Assembly (NCBI GenBank): GCA_947179485.1
Contig: OX359245.1
Location: forward strand, 61,057,067 to 61,121,066
Source: Allacma fusca
Taxonomy: Eukaryota; Arthropoda; Collembola; Symphypleona; Sminthuridae
Length of the DNA: 64,000 bases
Direction of reading: 5' to 3'
Part shown: piece after piece, positions 46,881 to 56,696 of the stretch
Position numbering within the stretch: the stretch's first letter is position 1
How the letters are laid out: every line of letters begins with the position of its first letter
Program-made: the position numbers and the translations under genes
The notes under the pieces: model-generated
What the model was told of the DNA's origin: nothing
Database searches by the model: none
What the model saw: only the letters and a program-made list of their open reading frames with translations

Positions 46881-48330
46881 GGGCGCGAAAATTGGGCATA
46901 TGAACAAAATTCCTGTCCAATTACTAAAACCAGTGGTCGACATTATCATACCGAAAATCAGAACCATGAAGAAAGACTCGTACAAAGACTATTTGTACCA
47001 AAAACATAAAAACACATGTATAGAATTCTAGTTCCAAGATTCCTCCTTAAGGTAGCTTAAATTACGGCCATATTTCAACAATTATTACTATTCTATTCCT
47101 GTTCTATTTCGGTCACCAAAATTATTCCGTCACTCAAGTTTCGAATCCGATTTCAGATAGTATGTACTTGCTTCAATTATGATTGTAAATAGATATATCC
47201 TGTCGGGAAACAACACGAGAACCACAGGGTGAAGGCTTGTGTTAAATAAAGCTAATTGTGTGTAAATCGAAATATCATGATTTGTGCTACAATTTAGCCC
47301 ATGCATGCGGCATTTCATTCAATAAATTAGTTCGTTAATTTAACGTTTCTGAAATATTTTAAGATTTGAGTGAACTTGAGTAAACTGAAAGCATTTCAGT
47401 TTGTGAAATGAATGAGTTTGAATTGAACTGTCTAGCAAATGCATCGTACGTGAATGAACGTGATTATTGTCTAACTATGATTGAGAGATGTGAACTGAAC
47501 CGAACGTGAGAATACGCTTACTGAGCATATGTTCCTAATGTTTAAAGCTATCCAAACCAGTAATGTTCTAAATATTTTCAGTAAATATCATTTGAAAATA
47601 CTAATTTCAACTAAAAATACAATTTAGGATCAAAATAGGAACTTTAAATTAAATATAGATACATGATTGAACTGTATGAATTCACGAGACGGATAATCTG
47701 AACGAGAATTGAGCTTTTTATATTAACGTTCAATTTGAGCGAACGTGAGTGAATGCAAAAATACCTACGTCTGAATTGAAATGAGTGAATGGTCTAACCA
47801 ATAACAATGAATTGAGTATGAGTAAACGCTGCGCGAAAGCAAATGAACTGAACATGAATTGAACTTTCCCCCAAAGTTACATGTCAGATTTAACCTTTTA
47901 TCGGGGTTAGTGTACAACTATGTACTTTCTTCAATAATTACGCTTACCTTCCGGAGCCAGCAATAGCTGGATGTGCCGTGCTAGTATGTACGCTAGTTTT
48001 GTCAGTCGCTTGTTGTCTGAAATTCCATTTCATAATTACATTTTCTCTCTATAAATTAGACCTCATTTTCAATTTAGCGTACACGTGGAGAAAGAACAGT
48101 AAAGAATTTAATGAAACATGATTTGAAAAGGTTCGCAAACGGATTTTGTTTATATTGTCTTTTTCAAACGGCATTACGTTAATGAAACAACCAACTTAAC
48201 GCAAGCAATATGACAGGACTGCTCAATCGGATGAATTGCTTAGGTCGGACGTGGCGACCATAGCCATGGAATATATTTTTTTGTAGTAGCATTTGTATAT
48301 TACAGCTTTTTTGTTGCTATTATTTAATTT
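46881..48330. other. Spacer before IR4, with a GTGAATGAACG word cluster
   Basis: No gene. From about 47,350 to 47,880 the words GTGAATGAACG, TGAATTGAA and GAGTGAA recur many times at both sides of a less repetitive centre. This is the pattern of the word-repeat transposons elsewhere, but I could not define termini or a target duplication. Confidence 0.4.
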
Positions 48331-48656
48331 ACAAATTCGTTGCGTGTCCACTCCTGCCACCGAATTTAATTCCATTAAGCCGTAGTTATGCACTACGCCT
48401 GGGTTTATGACATTTAATTAAGTATTCACACACGAAGTCAATACTCTTCAGGTTCACTGAACAGTACCCTTCGCCACCAACTGGTTTTCAACTAAGATTT
48501 TCCACCCGTCATATTCGTTAAAATTGATCCAGTAATCCGCTCCTAGTAATTCCCAACCTCAGCAAAATACAAATTATTACCGTACCAGCATTACGACATT
48601 TTTTAAACTTTTACACTGTCACTGCTACAAGCTTTGATACGAAGCGAAACATTAAC
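48331..48656 (+). promoter_or_regulatory. Upstream region and 5' leader of IR4
   Basis: Contains TAATTAAGTATTCACACAC and CTTCAGGTTCACTGAACA near 48,446, about 205 bp before the ATG. It aligns with the orphan copy at 11,936-12,238 and the other IR upstream regions. Confidence 0.5.
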
Positions 48657-50630
48657 ATGTTCTTTGATTTTGTGCAGTTGGTGTACTGGCAAGCTGCGTT
48701 TTATAACTGTGAGCAGATCATTTACGCATCTAACCTGATCATCCCAAACCTAGAGCAGGCAATCTACCCTTTTGTTTTGTTCAACGACAAAATTAACAAA
48801 ACATTTAGTCGTATGCAAGTATTTTCAGCACTAGAGAAACAGCGGGCTAAGAACTGTAAAGCGCTGTTATTTTTTCACAGTGTGCCAGGTTGGCGCAGCA
48901 AAGGAAATTCATGTGAGCACATGCTCAAAACAAAATACTTTATTTTACCTATAAGAAAATGTATATCTTACTTCACCATCGTGGTCAGTGATAAGCGAGC
49001 TGAACGATGCGTTAAAAGTATTCATGGGATACCTGAAGAATTTACACGATTCGATGATTTCAGTTGGCTGAACTATATGGTTCTGAAGCCCTTAACCAAG
49101 CAGAAACAATTCACAGTTAAAGTTTACATTGCTCGCTGGTTCATTCGATGCTTTAGTTGCATTAATATTCGCAACACTAAAGTGTACCTTGACTTAACAC
49201 ATTTCAAGGAAAACCCAATGCAGTTTCGATATAAAACTGAAAGCATCTTTAAGAACGTTCTCCACCATTTGACATACATAGATTATGCAAACTACGGGAA
49301 CAAACAAATTGAAATAAAAATATTTGCTGACGCTAGATCCACAAAAAGTAAAGGCAAAGCGGTTTTTACTCAACGAGGAGTCAGGGTCTCGAAGCAAGTC
49401 ATATTCGGACTGTCATATGAAAGATTTTCGAATTCTACATTTCCGAACGATATAGAGAGCCAAACCTCGGGAAATTTTAAATGGTATTTTGGAATTGATG
49501 AAGGGGCATTAGTAAAATATCCAGGGTGTCTCCCATTGCGCAATGACGCTTTCAAATTCGTGTCTTGCTATGGATTAAATAACACCTTGACGTACTACAT
49601 TTATATCCAACCATTTGAAATCACACTATGGTGTGTCATTTTGGGTTCCATTTTATTGACTGGTCTGGTTCTTCAGTTCGATTCACACTCGGGTTTTCTT
49701 AATCGGTATGAGGTTTTTATGCTACCGGTCAGGTCACTTCTAGAGATGGTTGATTTGACCGAGGTCTCCGTTCCACGTTCTATTAAGTTGAAGTTCATTA
49801 TGAGCTTGTGGCTTCTTGCGGCAGTGGTTCTAAGCAATGCTTACAAAGGTGTCATCACATCTGACCTAACGGCTGAGAAACCAATGCAAGGGTTACAAAC
49901 TTTCGCTGATCTTAATGACGTAGATATAATGCCTGCATTTACAAAAGAAATAGAGCAAAATGCAGTGGGAATGCTGAGAACATATGGAAAAACACCGGAC
50001 AAAAATGGTCGAATTCATGTTGGTTTAACTATGCCCATACTTGCAGTTACGACGATAGGCTATCACATTGCCTGGGTAAGTCGCACAATTGACTACTTTC
50101 GTGGACCATTTTATTTGAAGTACAGGCAACAGATTATTAATTTGGTTAACCGGTTAGTCATCCCAGCGAACATTGATAAAGTTCCCATGGGAGAAGAACT
50201 TTCAAAATGCCAAAAACTGGCTTACATTAATCTCGAAAGCAAGATCTTGAATTTCCAAGTTCCCAAGAGTAGAATGCAGACACTACGTTCGAAGCCATTC
50301 GTTGTGAGCGAGGAATCTATTTTTAAAAATCTGTATGGTTGGGGATTCCCAAAAGGTAATGGTAATTACTTGCTGGGATTTTTGAGAAATGTATTAGAGT
50401 CTGGGATTTTCATGTGGGTTGAAAATCGATTTAATAGTTTGGAAGAAAGCAAATATGATGTGAAATATTTGATTGAGCAACGGCGGGGTGCTGACGATTT
50501 GGAATTTGGCTCGAACTTTGTTCAAACGCTGTTCATCATATTTGGATTTTTAACTGCAGTATGTATAACCTGCTTCATTTTTGAATTCGTCACCATGTCT
50601 GCACATTCGTTTTACCTTCTCAAACGCTAG
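48657..50630 (+). CDS. Divergent ionotropic receptor IR4 (intronless)
   Basis: 657 residues, uninterrupted, with the same architecture as IR1: an extracellular lobe, M1 near 323-341 (ITLWCVILGSILLTGLV), and a pore loop with MLPVRSLLEMVDLTEVSVPR. M3 runs to SNAYKGVITSDLTAEKP, then comes the S2 lobe, and M4 near 621-648. The conserved LAYIN.ESKILNFQVPKS and GADDLEFGSNFVQTLF are kept. Local differences include MQTLRSK where the others have RRT(I/L)RSK. The start is the ATG in AACATG aligned with those of IR1-IR3. It is probably a functional chemosensory receptor subunit that would need a co-receptor for surface transport (known for tuning IRs); no co-receptor is in the window. Confidence 0.85.
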   Translation: MFFDFVQLVYWQAAFYNCEQIIYASNLIIPNLEQAIYPFVLFNDKINKTFSRMQVFSALEKQRAKNCKALLFFHSVPGWRSKGNSCEHMLKTKYFILPIRKCISYFTIVVSDKRAERCVKSIHGIPEEFTRFDDFSWLNYMVLKPLTKQKQFTVKVYIARWFIRCFSCINIRNTKVYLDLTHFKENPMQFRYKTESIFKNVLHHLTYIDYANYGNKQIEIKIFADARSTKSKGKAVFTQRGVRVSKQVIFGLSYERFSNSTFPNDIESQTSGNFKWYFGIDEGALVKYPGCLPLRNDAFKFVSCYGLNNTLTYYIYIQPFEITLWCVILGSILLTGLVLQFDSHSGFLNRYEVFMLPVRSLLEMVDLTEVSVPRSIKLKFIMSLWLLAAVVLSNAYKGVITSDLTAEKPMQGLQTFADLNDVDIMPAFTKEIEQNAVGMLRTYGKTPDKNGRIHVGLTMPILAVTTIGYHIAWVSRTIDYFRGPFYLKYRQQIINLVNRLVIPANIDKVPMGEELSKCQKLAYINLESKILNFQVPKSRMQTLRSKPFVVSEESIFKNLYGWGFPKGNGNYLLGFLRNVLESGIFMWVENRFNSLEESKYDVKYLIEQRRGADDLEFGSNFVQTLFIIFGFLTAVCITCFIFEFVTMSAHSFYLLKR

Positions 50631-51837
50631 AATGTTGAACCATTGATACTAGAACATTAATTTTAATGTTAGTTTAGTATGAGCAATGGCTCTTTGGATA
50701 TTATACATAAGTTCAAGTTATATAATGAAGTAAAGGCTATTCTGTACTTCTCAAACTCATTGCTCAATTTTGCACGTGGAAACTTGTAATTAACTTTTTT
50801 AAGTTGACCACAGAAGCTGGTAACATTATTAGTTAACTCTGATTTGAGTCCTTTTACTTAGGAGGACATTTAAGAAATGCCTCGTTTGCAGTGTGTATTA
50901 GGCAAAGACGAAAAACTATTTTTTAAATAGCATATATATCATTTACATCATAATCTATCAGTGGTAGCAATTCAAATAAGTTAAGCCTTGTTCCTTTAAA
51001 ATTTTTACAAATTTGGCTGGTATTTCGACCGACTGGGGTGAGTACCTTGGAACCCACTTGAATTGCAAAGTGGCGATTATTCTAGATCAAAATCTACTCA
51101 CAGCGAAGGTATAACAATTGACTTGCAAGACACGATAATTCAAGTGCTGGAAAACGTAACGTACTACACGAATCGAGATGCTCGCAGTTTCATTTTAGTG
51201 AACTTTTGTAGTACCCACTGCCACCGCCGCATGTCGGAGTTAGGCAATGCTAACTTTTTGCACTTGCGGGCATAAGGGGAAAATGTTTGGCATTGGGAAT
51301 TTTGATTTGCGTGGATAATCTCGTGGGAAAACACTGGTTTAGTGATTTCGATTTAGAATTTTTTCACATTTGCTTTTCGAAAAATGTACCTCAAATTCTT
51401 TCAGAGATTACAGGGAATGTATGATACTTTATAAAGGCGATATTTCCAAATTTTATGCAGTGCCGGGGCAGGGCATTTCCAACATTAACAACTATAGTAT
51501 ATTTCATGTGCCAGAGATAGTAATATCATATAAAGTCAACCCTCTTCTATGAATTTCAGAAGTTTCAGGGGTCAATTTTTTGAAAGCTGGCGACTCACCC
51601 GTATAGGTGAGTTTCGTGCGCGCAACCCAACCCACACTCTATTACTCAAGCTGCAATTTCCCTACATCTAAATTGTAAAATTTCCCCTATCTGGAAGGAA
51701 TTAGGTCCTCCAATTAATGCTGTACAAAGGAGTGTCACACACATATGCACGCGCTCAAACCGGTACCAGTACAGTACAATAGTCGTAGCTATAACCCTAC
51801 ATGCGTAATCCCGTTGCTTAAATATGTGAAATGTATA
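50631..51837. other. Downstream flank of IR4
   Basis: No clear gene. A 70-residue frame at 51,063-51,275 (GITIDLQDTIIQVLENVTYY, then FCSTHCHRRMSELGNANF) aligns with the decayed stretch near 45,590-45,680 and its continuation at 46,542. It may be an exon remnant of an unrecognised gene. About 51,785-51,837 starts a GTAATCC-word hAT segment. Confidence 0.4.
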
Positions 51838-51845
51838 GTCTGTAC

Positions 51846-52990
51846 CAGGGTTGCTGATTTTTTTGATTTTTTTGAAAAAAATCAAAAAAATCGGATTTAT
51901 TTGATTTTAATCGGATTTTTTTGATTTAAATCAATATTTTCTGATTTAAATTCAAAATTTTATCGTACGATATAATACCCATACAAATTTTTGGATTTTA
52001 ATTTTCCTAATAATATTGTACGCTGTTTGCACTAATGAAACTTGTACAATTAATAAAACCTGTTGAGAGAAAATTACATAGGAAAGTCAACTATTATGAA
52101 ATAAAAAGCTGGTTAAAGGCTGATTCCAAATATCAACACTATTTTTTTTAAACTAGCAATTTCGAATTGAGTTTTGTCTTTGAAGCCAAACACTGTGTAG
52201 GAAAATTACCAGCTGTCTCATTTGGATCTTTTTGCAATATGTAAATAAACACATTATGCACATTATACCTATATATAAATATATATAATTATATAAAATG
52301 TGTAGTGTGTACATGTATAGTGTTTCGGGACAGGATGGTAGGGTAAGTCGGGACCGAAACATTATTTGCAAATTGAGAATATTAAGTTTAAACAAGTGTC
52401 AGTCGTTCGATAATATAACATTTAAAAGATGCTAAATTCCTACAGTCAAATCTTACCACTCTAAATACTACTCTTTTAGAAAGATTGGATGTTGGGATGT
52501 TTTTGTAGAGACTGAGTTTCTGCTAGGGACGAGACATATCTGGAAATAAGTCTTGTCCCTGTGTTATTTTGGGGACGGGATCGGAATACATACTTATTTT
52601 TGTCACTGGATTTTGAAACGAAACGGAATCTTCTGTGGAACACAACAATTGTCTCCAGCAGAAGCTCTAGTAATATAATTACAATATTTTAAAACACTCA
52701 TATCCAAATTTTATGGGACCGTGACAGCTCGACAGATATTTAATATGCAATGCATTCAAATTATCCTGAAAATTATCAAAGTCCAAAATAGTCTCATACC
52801 CGAAATTCATAAAAACACAAAAATGCACGTTTTACAACGTTTCGAGACATAAAATTACATGTTACCTAAACGTGAAAGTTGAATAGTCAATTGTGATTTA
52901 AATCAATGATTTATTTGAAAAAAATCAAGTGATTTAAATCTTGATTTAAATCAAGATTAAAATCAACGTGATTTAAATCAAGCCACCCTG
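51846..52990. mobile_element. hAT element (GATTTAAATC-word family)
   Basis: Starts CAGGGTTGCTGATTTTTTTG and ends AAATCAAGCCACCCTG, with a perfect 8-bp duplication GTCTGTAC at 51,838-51,845 and 52,991-52,998. Repeated GATTTAAATCA and TCGGATTTTTTTGA words occur at both ends. It inserted into an older GTAATCC-word hAT. A small CCCGTCCC-like fragment is nested inside. Confidence 0.92.
52513..52669. mobile_element. Nested GGGAC-word fragment
   Basis: Ends GAGTTTCTGCTAGGGAC and GTCTCCAGCAGAAGCTC are imperfect inverses and resemble the terminus at 8,982. No matching target duplication. It is an internal remnant of the same hAT-like group. Confidence 0.45.
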
Positions 52991-52998
52991 GTCTGTAC

Positions 52999-53223
52999 AG
53001 ATAATCATAATCCCACTCCGAAAATTATAGTAATCTGTAAATTATATTCCTGAGTAATGCGTAATCACGTCTCCAGATGTTTACGCATAATCACGTAGTC
53101 ACAATCCAAAAAAGAATTTTTGTCAATAACTCACAGTTTGTAATCCCAAAAATATATTAAAAAGATATTAATCTTTAATCCGTAGTCCAAAGTTTGTTTT
53201 TTGTAATCCGCCTAGCCCTGGTC
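52999..53223. mobile_element. hAT-like right end (GTAATCC-word family), second copy
   Basis: Together with 51,785-51,837 this forms an element interrupted at 51,846. It ends GGATTAC-type words and CCTAGCCCTG at 53,213-53,222, matching the end at 13,438-13,447. Confidence 0.5.
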
Positions 53224-53585
53224 TCGATTAATGTTTCTATTAGTGTTTTGCAGGGAAATGCGAACACGAACACATGACTTAGAGACACATGCTTTAGATT
53301 TACGTGTTTAGTTTCTCGTGCTACTTCTCATAAACAAAATTAACTTAAACGGGTATTTTTGTGGCAAAACAGCTCAACCTAATGCCAGTTGCTAATTTAC
53401 AAAGCACTACCGAATGTCATCTCCATACTTTTTCAATATTGTATGTATAAAATGTCCTTCATATTGCATCCAACATGGCAATGTATTTAGAATAAAAAGG
53501 ACTCTAAGAAGGAAACATTTGAACAAAATCACAGGCAAAAGACAGTTGCTATAATATGTGAAAATATGCTGACATAAATCTTACA
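53224..53585. other. Segmental-duplicate spacer
   Basis: No gene. About 53,290-53,400 aligns with 13,520-13,630 upstream of IR1, including AACGGGTATTTTT. Confidence 0.45.
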
Positions 53586-53593
53586 CTACCAAC

Positions 53594-54153
53594 CAGAGAT
53601 GCGCAAAAGAAATAGCCTACCTTCAAGCCTTCGAAGGCAAAAATTCAGTAAAAATTTCCCCTTCAACATATCTTAGAATAAAGCCCTCTAAAAAATCTGC
53701 CTTCCTTCAGCCTTCCTTCCAAAATATTTACACTCGTTTTTGCCTTCAGCCTTCTTTTTAAAAATAGCCTTCCTTCAATTTTAAACTACAACCCGCTTAA
53801 AAACGTTTTGCACAAGCAGGATTCAGTGCAGTGAAGAGAGCGGGCACACATTGTCAGTTGTGAGTTCACGAATTGACTGCATTGTTGCGCGAGCAGCAAA
53901 ACGTCGATTCATATGCTATGCTTACACGTTATAGATATGTCGTATACCTGGAAGCCTTCACGGCCTTAGAGGGCTAATATTTAGGAAGCCTTCCTTCAGA
54001 ATCCTTCATTGCTAGTTTTTGTGAAGGCTTCCTTCAGCCTTTAGAAAAAAGTATCCCCATTCTTCCATTCCTTCTGCAACGTTAAAAAAGTTACCTTTCC
54101 GCCTTCAAGTAAGCCTTCTTGGAAGGCTAGCCTTCGAAGGCTGCGCATCTCTG
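53594..54153. mobile_element. hAT element (GCCTTC-word family)
   Basis: Starts CAGAGATGCGCA and ends TGCGCATCTCTG, with a perfect 8-bp duplication CTACCAAC at 53,586-53,593 and 54,154-54,161. Both ends consist of GCCTTC or CCTTCGAAGGC words. 560 bp, with no transposase. Confidence 0.93.
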
Positions 54154-54345
54154 CTACCAACACAAATATAAACATCACATTGTAAAATTTTGGTTGCCCT
54201 ATTGACCGTCTTAAAGAAAACCTAATTTTTTAAAATTATATATAATTTTTGGGCTTCATTGTTTCCCATATGAACGACTTTTTGGGGTCAAATGCGACTA
54301 TGTACAGAATACAATTTTTGTATTATCATTTATAGATATTTCATA

Positions 54346-55894
54346 CAGTGAATTTCCTATATAGTGGTTTCCAAGGGAGTGTAAAATTCCTGTCATTATA
54401 TAGGGAAGCTACTGTATGTTACTAATGGTTAACTATATACTATTAACGTTTTTAGACAACAACTGTAACTAAATACATTTATAAATTTATTTATTTTTAC
54501 ATAATACTCAAAATTATGAGGTATGCTAAGCTTCATTGAGTTTAAGATGTTCAGTAACTTTAGGTTTCCTCATACCATTAATAATATTAGTCAAACTTTT
54601 CGACTGCAAGGCCACCATTCCAGAAACCAAAATCCTGGAAATATGGCAATGGGAATTACTTCCACTGAGTACTCCGCGGTTCTTTCACAATGAGGTTTTG
54701 CTTGACTGTCTGTTTAATTTCATTTTAAATCTTCAATATAATAATTCAATTTATTTCAAAAAACCAGCACGAATTGAAACTTATTAGAAGTGAGCCAAGG
54801 CAAAAACGGCAATGATTTGTGTCATAACTGTTCGTTTTAACTTAAGTCACGGATCATATGCAGTAAATCCAGCTAATCATTCCAGGGCGTCAGTAAACCA
54901 CAATAATAATCAAACTGTATTAACGTTTGAAAGTAAAATTGAACCAACCGACATATTACCCGCCCGCACGTTTTATAACATCATGTTATACTTTTGTAGC
55001 CATTATCCAGCTAATTGTATGCTAACTGCCATTATAATTTCGCATTGTCTGAGCCACTGTAACACATAATAGCAGTGCTCTCAATTTTACTCATTACTCG
55101 AATTTTTCATAAAGTGAGTAAGTGAGTATTGTACTTACTCGTACTCACATCTGCGAGTATGAGTAAGTAATGAGTAAGTAATTTTAAAAAGGTTGATGTT
55201 TAAGTAAGTAAAGAGTAAGTACGAACACTCATTCCCCGGTGTAATGTAAGTAATGAGTAAGTAAGACGAACTGCAAAGTATCAAAAAGTAAGTATTGAGT
55301 AAGTAAACTCTTCTTTACTGGAGTAACTACCATAAAAAAAATGTTCTCCGACAATATCCATGACTTATATATGGTTTATGGAGGCAGATAACACAGGCCA
55401 TAGGCAAACAATGCCTTTAAATACTTGCGACGATGCAAATCGTTAAACTTGAGTCGTTGACTACACTACCAAAGATGGCAGTGACGTGGATTATATTTGA
55501 AAATGAGTAAGTATTACTTGAGTACTATGCAGGCAAAAGTAAGTAAAGAGTAAGTAATATCAGCTTATCTTGCGAATAAGTAAGTAAAGAGTAAGTATTA
55601 CACGGCGACCCGAAGTTTTGAGGGAGTAAAGAGTAAGTCAGATAGCTACCATGAAGCCCCTGAGTAAGTAAAAAGTAAGTACTGGACATCAAGAGAGACA
55701 AAATTATGAGTAAAGAGTAAGTAAGGGTGTCTAACTGAGAGCACTGCATAATAGTGACATTATAGAGGGAATAATATTAAAGCGGGTGCCACTATATTGT
55801 ATACCGTTAACATTGCAAACCTCTAGGGGGTTTTTTGATGCCACTAAAGAGGGAATGCCATCTAAGAGGAAACCACTATATAGTAAATTCACTG
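54346..55894. mobile_element. pogo-like Tc1/mariner MITE, copy 2
   Basis: Ends CAGTGAATTTCCTATATAGT and inverse with TA on both sides (54,344-54,345 and 55,895-55,896). It aligns with 4,090-4,962 and is interrupted by a hAT at 55,073-55,746. About 870 bp without the insert. No transposase is recognised. Confidence 0.88.
55073..55746. mobile_element. hAT element (GAGTAAGTAA-word family), nested
   Basis: Starts CAGTGCTCTCAATTTTACTC and ends CTAACTGAGAGCACTG, with a perfect 8-bp duplication CATAATAG at 55,065-55,072 and 55,747-55,754. Much of its 674 bp is degenerate GAGTAAGTAA sequence. The terminus CAGTGCTC is shared with the GGTACGGGTA-word family, although the internal word is entirely different. 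Confidence 0.94.
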
Positions 55895-55904
55895 TAGTTC
55901 GTTT

Positions 55905-55995
55905 GTTGCGATCCCTTAACCTTAAATATTGCGTGTTTTCCTCTACGATTTTAATTTCATTAAGTCGTAATTCCGCGGTACGCCAAAGTTTTCTA
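55905..55995 (+). promoter_or_regulatory. Orphan IR upstream fragment
   Basis: GTTTGTTGCGATC followed by TAATTTCATTAAGTCGTAATT matches the region about 300 bp before IR1 (GTTTGCTGCGATC near 14,006) and before IR4 (TTAATTCCATTAAG near 48,367). The next element or rearrangement cuts it off before any IR gene. It indicates a further lost IR unit. Confidence 0.5.
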
Positions 55996-56696
55996 TCCTA
56001 ATACTATAATTTGAAGATGATGACAGTGGAAGAAGTGTTGGGGCATTTTTGATCTTCGCTTTATCCTAAACACGCTTTTTAGGTTCGCGAGTACACATTT
56101 CCATAAAGCGCTTTTATAGGATGTAGCATGCTGTATGTAATGCAACGGGAGAGCACACGGCACGCATCACGCTTTGGCATCAGCTAGAATTGTCGCTCCA
56201 AATCCTCTCCCATTGCATTAAACATAGCATGCTTCCACCGCCGCAGCCGGGGGCTATATGCTGCTCGTACCTTTTAATACGAAGAGCTTGAATATTTGAA
56301 TCGCAGCTCTTGTTCGTTTGACTAAGCCCGCGGCATTGTGTTAGACTCAGTTAGCGAACCACTCAGTGGATGCCGCCAACAGTAAGCTGCACATGTGACA
56401 TGTAGTGGCACCAACGAATGGCTACTGGAAATGAATAGAGCGCATATCAAGGCTAGAGAAGCTGACTGAAAGCGCGTCCACTGATTAATTCCATTTGAGT
56501 GGGAAACTATAAACTTTAAAGCTATACAAACGATTCAAATAACAATACAAATTGTGTTAATATTCTGTAGAAAATAGTACATAAATATTATTTAATTCTT
56601 CGATCCTACTAATAGAACAACCATATTGGGATTTTATACGTGTAAAACGGAATAATTTACGCATAGTTGCATTATATTTAATAACTAATATTCTGA

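Noticed and set aside
55100-55740. GAGTAAGTAA array as a satellite or telomere-like repeat
   Set aside because: It is bounded by hAT ends and a perfect 8-bp duplication, so it is part of a transposon.
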